Assembly: GCF_003789055.1 (NCBI RefSeq) | Contig: NZ_ML119082.1 | Span: 124,001-188,000 of the forward strand | Source: Histidinibacterium lentulum | GTDB lineage: Bacteria; Pseudomonadota; Alphaproteobacteria; Rhodobacterales; Rhodobacteraceae | Length of the DNA stretch: 64,000 nucleotides | Direction: 5' to 3' | In this document: in pieces, positions 59,969 through 64,000 of the stretch | How the letters are laid out: the number at the start of each line of letters is the position of its first letter | Numbering within the stretch: position 1 is the stretch's first letter | Position numbers and translations under genes: made by a program | Notes under the pieces: generated by a model | What the model saw: only the letters and a program-made list of their open reading frames with translations | Database searches by the model: none | What the model was told of the DNA's origin: nothing

Positions 59969-61735
59969 ATGGTGGCCCTACAAGATATCGCGGCGGCAGC
60001 CTTTCTCGGGGTCGAATCCTCCCTCGGCGGCCGCCGCTGGGTCGGCCCAGGCATCGAACAGGAGCGCGCCGCAGAGGCCCTGGCCCAGACCACGGGCCTG
60101 CCCGCCCCCGTCTGCGCCCTCCTCGCCCGCCGCGGCATCCTCGCCGAGGCCGCCGAGGGCTTCATGGCCCCCGCCCTGCGCGACCTGCTGCCCGATCCCC
60201 TCTCCTTGCGCGACATGGCCCCCGCCGCCGCCCGCCTGGTCGCGGCGACCCTCCGGCGCGAACGCATCGCGGTCTTCGGCGACTACGACGTCGACGGCGC
60301 CTGCTCCGCCGCCCTGCTCCATGCCTGGCTGAAACCCTTCGGGCTGACCCCCACCCTCTACATCCCCGACCGGATCGACGAGGGCTACGGGCCCAACGCG
60401 CCCGCCATGGCCGAGCTCGCCAGGGGCCACGATCTGATCCTCTGCGTCGACTGCGGCACCCTCTCCCATGACGCCCTCGCCGCCGCGCGCGGCGCGGATG
60501 TCGTCGTCCTCGACCACCACCTCGGCGGAGAGACCCTGCCCCCCGCCCTCGCCGTGGTGAACCCCAACCGCCAGGACGAGACCGGCGATCTCGGCCATCT
60601 CTGCGCCGCCGCCGTGGTGTTCCTGACGCTGGTGGAGGCGAACCGTCTTCTGCGCGCGCAGGGCACCAGCGGCCCCGATCTCATCTCCCTTCTCGACCTC
60701 GTCGCGCTGGCCACAGTGGCCGATGTCGCCCCCCTGACCGGCGTCAACCGCGCCTTCGTGCGTCAGGGCCTCGCCGTCATGGCCCGGCGCGAGCGTACCG
60801 GCCTCACGGCCCTCGCCGACGCAGCGCGACTCGACACCGCCCCCGTGGCCTATCACCTGGGCTATGTCCTCGGCCCCCGCATCAACGCGGGCGGGCGCAT
60901 CGGCGCCGCAGACCTCGGCGCGCGGCTCCTGTCCACCTCCGACCCGCACGAGGCCGCGGCGCTCGCCGAGCGGCTCGAAAAGCTCAACGAGGAACGCCGC
61001 GAGATCGAGGCCGCCGTCCGCGATGCGGCCCTCGAGCAGGCCGAGGCGCGCGGCACCTCCGGACCGCTGGTCTGGGCCGCGGGCGAAGGCTGGCACCCGG
61101 GCGTCGTCGGCATCGTCGCGGCGCGCCTCAAGGAGGCCACGAACCGCCCCGCCGTGGTCATCGGCCTCGACGGGGACATCGGCAAGGGCTCGGCCCGCTC
61201 CGTCGCGGGCGTCGATCTCGGCGCGGCGGTGCAGCGCGTCGCCGCAGAGGGCCTGCTCCTGAAGGGCGGCGGTCACCGGATGGCCGCGGGCCTCACCGTC
61301 GACCGTGCGCGGCTCGAGTCCGCCATGGCCCGCCTTGCCGAACTCCTGGCCCGGCAGGGGGCCGGCGCCGGCGGGCCGCGCGATCTCGCCGTCGACGGCC
61401 TGCTGATGCCGGGCGCCGCGACGCGCGACCTCTGCGCCGCCCTCGACCGCTGCGGCCCCTTCGGCCAGGGCGCCCCCGCGCCGCGCTTCGCCTTTCCCGA
61501 CCTCGCCGTGGCGCAGGCCCGCGAGGTCGGTCAGGGCCATCTCAAGGTGAGGTTCCGAGACGGCCTCGGCGGCAGCCTCGAGACCATCGCCTTCGGTGGG
61601 CTCGACACGCCCATGGGTCACGCCCTGATGACCCACGGCGGCGGGCGGTTCCACGTCGCCGGCCGCCTCGAGGTCAACGTCTGGCAGGGCCGCGAGAGCG
61701 TCCAGATGAAGCTCGAGGACGCCGCCCCCGCCTGA
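59969..61735 (+). CDS. recJ: Single-stranded-DNA-specific exonuclease RecJ
   Basis: The 588-residue DHH-family 5'-3' exonuclease acts in recombination and mismatch repair. The DHH domain shows FGDYDVDGACSAALL (about 95-109), LCVDCGTLSH and VVLDHHLGGE. The DHHA1 domain shows GPRINAGGRIGAADLGARLL and LLKGGGHRMAAGLTV, and a C-terminal OB-like domain follows (GRFHVAGRLEVNVWQGRESV). Length is normal for RecJ. The ATG at 59969 has no strong SD. Confidence 0.95.
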   Translation: MVALQDIAAAAFLGVESSLGGRRWVGPGIEQERAAEALAQTTGLPAPVCALLARRGILAEAAEGFMAPALRDLLPDPLSLRDMAPAAARLVAATLRRERIAVFGDYDVDGACSAALLHAWLKPFGLTPTLYIPDRIDEGYGPNAPAMAELARGHDLILCVDCGTLSHDALAAARGADVVVLDHHLGGETLPPALAVVNPNRQDETGDLGHLCAAAVVFLTLVEANRLLRAQGTSGPDLISLLDLVALATVADVAPLTGVNRAFVRQGLAVMARRERTGLTALADAARLDTAPVAYHLGYVLGPRINAGGRIGAADLGARLLSTSDPHEAAALAERLEKLNEERREIEAAVRDAALEQAEARGTSGPLVWAAGEGWHPGVVGIVAARLKEATNRPAVVIGLDGDIGKGSARSVAGVDLGAAVQRVAAEGLLLKGGGHRMAAGLTVDRARLESAMARLAELLARQGAGAGGPRDLAVDGLLMPGAATRDLCAALDRCGPFGQGAPAPRFAFPDLAVAQAREVGQGHLKVRFRDGLGGSLETIAFGGLDTPMGHALMTHGGGRFHVAGRLEVNVWQGRESVQMKLEDAAPA

Positions 61736-61816
61736 CCCGGCGGCCGGACCAAATTTTCCCAGACAGCCCTTGCGCCCCGAAATCGCTTTGGCTAAAGCAC
61801 GCCTCACCGCCAGCGT

Positions 61817-61891
61817 GGCCCGTTCGTCTATCGGTTAGGACGCCAGGTTTTCAACCTGGAAAGAGGGGTTCGATTCCCCTACGGGCTGCCA
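61817..61891 (+). tRNA. tRNA-Glu (anticodon UUC)
   Basis: The plus strand folds with acceptor GGCCCGT/ACGGGCT, D-arm TCGTCTATCGGTTAGGACG, anticodon stem CCAGG/CCTGG with loop TTTTCAA (anticodon TTC), and T-arm AGGGGTTCGATTCCCCT. CCA is encoded at 61889-61891. It lies 81 bases after recJ. Confidence 0.96.
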
Positions 61892-62191
61892 CTTCCCTCC
61901 ACTCTCAAGCTGGCGCGACACCTCCCTCCGCGGGGGCCCTCGTGCATTGGCTAGCGTTACTCGGGCCGATGTCGACGGTGCCGCCAAGGCGCCTGTGATC
62001 ATCGCGCTTCGGAACCGGGGGATCCGCGCCGGGGCAGGAAGGCGGGAGCGCATCGCGATCCGAGAGCCCCGCAGTGGGGGCGTCCTGCTGCGTCGAAGTT
62101 CCGACCGCCTCGCCGGACACTCCGCGCCGTCCCGGGGTCGCGCGGCCCGGTGCAGGGGATGCGCCACCCCGGAGAGGCGACGCAGAGCGGG
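61892..62191. other. Non-coding gap after tRNA-Glu
   Basis: These 300 bases lie between tRNA-Glu and the stop of the cytochrome gene. No start with an SD and no reading frame of native composition was found on either strand. I saw no duplicated tRNA 3' end that would mark an integration site, and no integrase gene lies within reach. Nothing else recognisable was found. Confidence 0.45.
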
Positions 62192-62668
62192 TCACTCCCG
62201 GGCCCGCGCGACCTCCTCGGCCGTCACCGCGCCGAAATCGCCTTCGACGAAATCGTTGCCGAAGTGCGACCTGATATAGTTGACCAGGTCCGCGATCTGC
62301 TGATCGTCGAGGAGGCTTCCAAAGGGCGGCATCCCGGCCTGGCCGTGCACCACGACGTTCACCGGATAGGCCGGTGCCTCGAGGAGCGGATTGTCGGCAA
62401 GGGCGGGGTATTCGCCCGCACCCACGGCGCCCTCTCCGTCCGGCATGTGGCACCCGGCGCAGACGGCGTTGTAAACCGCCTCGCCGCCCTCGTGCGGGAT
62501 GTTCCCGTCACCGCGGAAGGTCCGGAACTCCTCTTCGGTCGGCGTGAAGGTGCGGAAGTCCGACGCGGGGTCTCCCTCGGATGTCTCCACAGGGGGCGGT
62601 GCCTCCTGCGCCGCGGCAAAGCCGGCGGTGAGCAGGGCGAAAGGCAGGATCGTCTTCGTCAGGGTCAT
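62192..62668 (-). CDS. c-type cytochrome, monohaem, periplasmic
   Basis: The 158-residue protein has a signal peptide (MTLTKTILPFALLTAGFAAA, cleaved near AAA-QE) and a haem-binding motif C70-A-G-C73-H74. The axial methionine is probably M113 in GQAGMPPFG, with a C-terminal helix DDQQIADLVNYIRSHFG. It is a class I small cytochrome. It starts 11 bases after the flavin oxidase stop, so the two are cotranscribed and the cytochrome is the likely electron acceptor of that enzyme. Confidence 0.9.
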   Translation of the reverse strand: MTLTKTILPFALLTAGFAAAQEAPPPVETSEGDPASDFRTFTPTEEEFRTFRGDGNIPHEGGEAVYNAVCAGCHMPDGEGAVGAGEYPALADNPLLEAPAYPVNVVVHGQAGMPPFGSLLDDQQIADLVNYIRSHFGNDFVEGDFGAVTAEEVARARE

Positions 62669-62679
62669 CTCCGGTCTCC

Positions 62680-64000
62680 TCAGCGCTGCGCCGTGGCGCG
62701 TTCGTGAAGCTGCTGGATGGCGTCAAGCGCCGAGAGGATCGCCCCCTCCTGCCAGGCCGGCAGGTAGGACAGATGCTCGCCGGCCAGCGCGATCCGGTCG
62801 CCCTCGCCCATGCGCACCGTCTCCTCGTAGTCGCGCTCCTTGTCCTCCCAGATGCCGTAACAGCCGAGCACCCAGGGCACCTTGTGCCAGGGCACGCTGA
62901 CGGCGGTCTTGAACTCGTCGGGGTATTGCGGGTGGATTCGCGCACCGTATTCCAGGACCCAGCGCGTGCGTTCGTCGGGCTGCATCGCGTTGAACTGGTA
63001 GGCGGGCGCCCCCCAGCAATAGGCGCCGAGCAGGACCCCGCCGCCGGACTTCAGATAGTCGTTCGACGGATAGCTTATGAGCGAGATCGGCAGATCGGTA
63101 TAGGTGATCCCCCCGTAGATGTGCTCGTCCTCCTCCCAGAAGCGGCGGCGGAACTCGAGCCCGGCCTTGAAGCCGTCGGCGTAGTACATCGTCTCGATGG
63201 CGCGGGCGCGCGTGCCGGAAAAGCCGTGGTCCATCTGCCCGAGGATCGAGAACGGGATCGTGCAGACGCACCAGTCGGCGGTGATCTCCGTCACCTCGCC
63301 GGGCGCGGCCGCGTCGACATAGCCCGCCGTGACGCCGGTCTCGTCCTGACGCAGGCTCACGACCTTGGCGTTGTAGGTGATGACGTCGCCCACTTCCCGC
63401 TCGAAGGCCCGCGCGATCATGTCCATCCCGCCCACGGGCTGGAAGATCGCCTGCTGGTGGTGGACGGTCTCGGCATCCGGCAGCCAGCGCCAGAGGCGGC
63501 TGTCGAGCAGCGTCTCGAGATCCATGGGCTCCGACGGCACGCCCTTGGCGTTGCGCCCGCCGCCCGGCCAGCGCTCAAAGCCGCGATAATCGGACGTCTC
63601 CTCGCTCATGACATAGGCGTAATCCTCGGTGAGCGTGCCATAATCCCGAAGCGCCTCGAGAAGCAGCGCGCGATCCTCCTCGGTCAGCTCCTCGTCGAGC
63701 GCGCCGCTGTTGGTGGCCTTCGCCAGAAGCTCCGCCACATGGCCGCGGAAATCCGTGGCCACCTCGCGATACCGTTGCGGCGCGCCGCCGAACGCCTCGC
63801 TCCGATGGAGATAGGCGTTGTGATTCTCCTGGATGAAGGGCTGAAGCTCGACTCCGAGCCTGCGGCAGTAGTCGAGGATGGCATAGTGATTGTACGGGAT
63901 TCGCCAGGGACCGGGGTTGAAATAGTTCCCCTCATCGAAGTCCACGGACTGCGTCGCGCCGCCCATCTCGGTGTAGGCGTCGCCGCCCCGCAGAGTCCAG
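62680..64000 (-). CDS. Flavin-containing amine oxidase family protein, 5' truncated
   Basis: The frame is open to the window edge; it can be read upstream of the first internal ATG as WTLRGGDAYTEMGGATQSVD, a family segment that normally lies after the N-terminal FAD-binding loop, which is missing here. The visible 440 residues include the substrate domain (PVGGMDMIARAFEREVGD, ITADWCVCTIPFSILGQM) and the C-terminal FAD contact RIALAGEHLSYLPAWQEGAI. It oxidises an amine or amino acid. The adjacent cytochrome suggests electrons go to cytochrome c rather than oxygen, as shown for NicA2/CycN; the substrate is not known. Confidence 0.86.
   Translation of the reverse strand, partial: WTLRGGDAYTEMGGATQSVDFDEGNYFNPGPWRIPYNHYAILDYCRRLGVELQPFIQENHNAYLHRSEAFGGAPQRYREVATDFRGHVAELLAKATNSGALDEELTEEDRALLLEALRDYGTLTEDYAYVMSEETSDYRGFERWPGGGRNAKGVPSEPMDLETLLDSRLWRWLPDAETVHHQQAIFQPVGGMDMIARAFEREVGDVITYNAKVVSLRQDETGVTAGYVDAAAPGEVTEITADWCVCTIPFSILGQMDHGFSGTRARAIETMYYADGFKAGLEFRRRFWEEDEHIYGGITYTDLPISLISYPSNDYLKSGGGVLLGAYCWGAPAYQFNAMQPDERTRWVLEYGARIHPQYPDEFKTAVSVPWHKVPWVLGCYGIWEDKERDYEETVRMGEGDRIALAGEHLSYLPAWQEGAILSALDAIQQLHERATAQR

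Noticed and set aside
61817-62191. Integration of a mobile element at tRNA-Glu
   Set aside because: No duplicated tRNA end, integrase or composition shift was visible downstream.

Overview
The window is chromosomal DNA of a marine or halotolerant alphaproteobacterium of the order Rhodobacterales (Roseobacter/Paracoccus type). The case rests on very high GC in most genes, the GlpSTPQUV-type glycerol ABC transporter, an ectABC-ask_ect ectoine operon under a MarR-type EctR, class I lysyl-tRNA synthetase, a RibBX-type riboflavin enzyme, MmcB, a DUF6324 protein, and pervasive ATGA/TGATG gene overlaps. No plasmid, phage, IS or CRISPR signature was seen.

Layout: 1-99 is the tail of a PhnE-like permease. 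170-5120 (minus) is a visibly lower-GC island with three different sulfotransferase-fold proteins, a WsaF-like glycosyltransferase and a small unknown protein, most likely a surface-polysaccharide decoration cluster acquired by transfer. 5331-9076 (minus) carries cobalamin-dependent methionine synthase split into two overlapping genes. An aldo-keto reductase follows on the plus strand.

10506-21925 is a glycerol regulon: divergently expressed glpR, then glpD, glpS, glpT, glpP, glpQ, a small membrane protein, glpV, an internal terminator, glpK and an iron-type alcohol dehydrogenase. It covers uptake, phosphorylation and oxidation to dihydroxyacetone phosphate. The two transporter ATPases carry complementary motif losses that would leave one of their two ATP sites degenerate.

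21933-28761 holds a three-gene FbpABC-like importer divergent from an unusual 800-residue amidase. 28881-33436 has tRNA-Arg, ectR and ectA-ectB-ectC-ask_ect (ectoine synthesis from aspartate, no ectD alongside). 33530-45322 contains dacB, an array of five perfect triloop hairpins, TerB, lysK, CHAD and DUF4864 proteins, a beta-helix protein, ribBX-ribH-nusB, a DUF4336 protein, a small membrane protein and an hdeD-like gene broken by a one-base shift in a C run.

45661-61891 is housekeeping: a DEAD-box helicase, ppsA, an AarF/UbiB kinase, rpmG, two GNAT enzymes, tRNA-His, DUF6324, mmcB, RNase P RNA, a cell-wall amidase with a lipoprotein, gatCA, a ceramidase-like membrane protein, a UPF0173 hydrolase, recJ and tRNA-Glu. 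The right edge (62192-64000, minus) has a c-type cytochrome immediately behind a flavin amine oxidase that runs off the window, suggesting an amine dehydrogenase passing electrons to cytochrome c.
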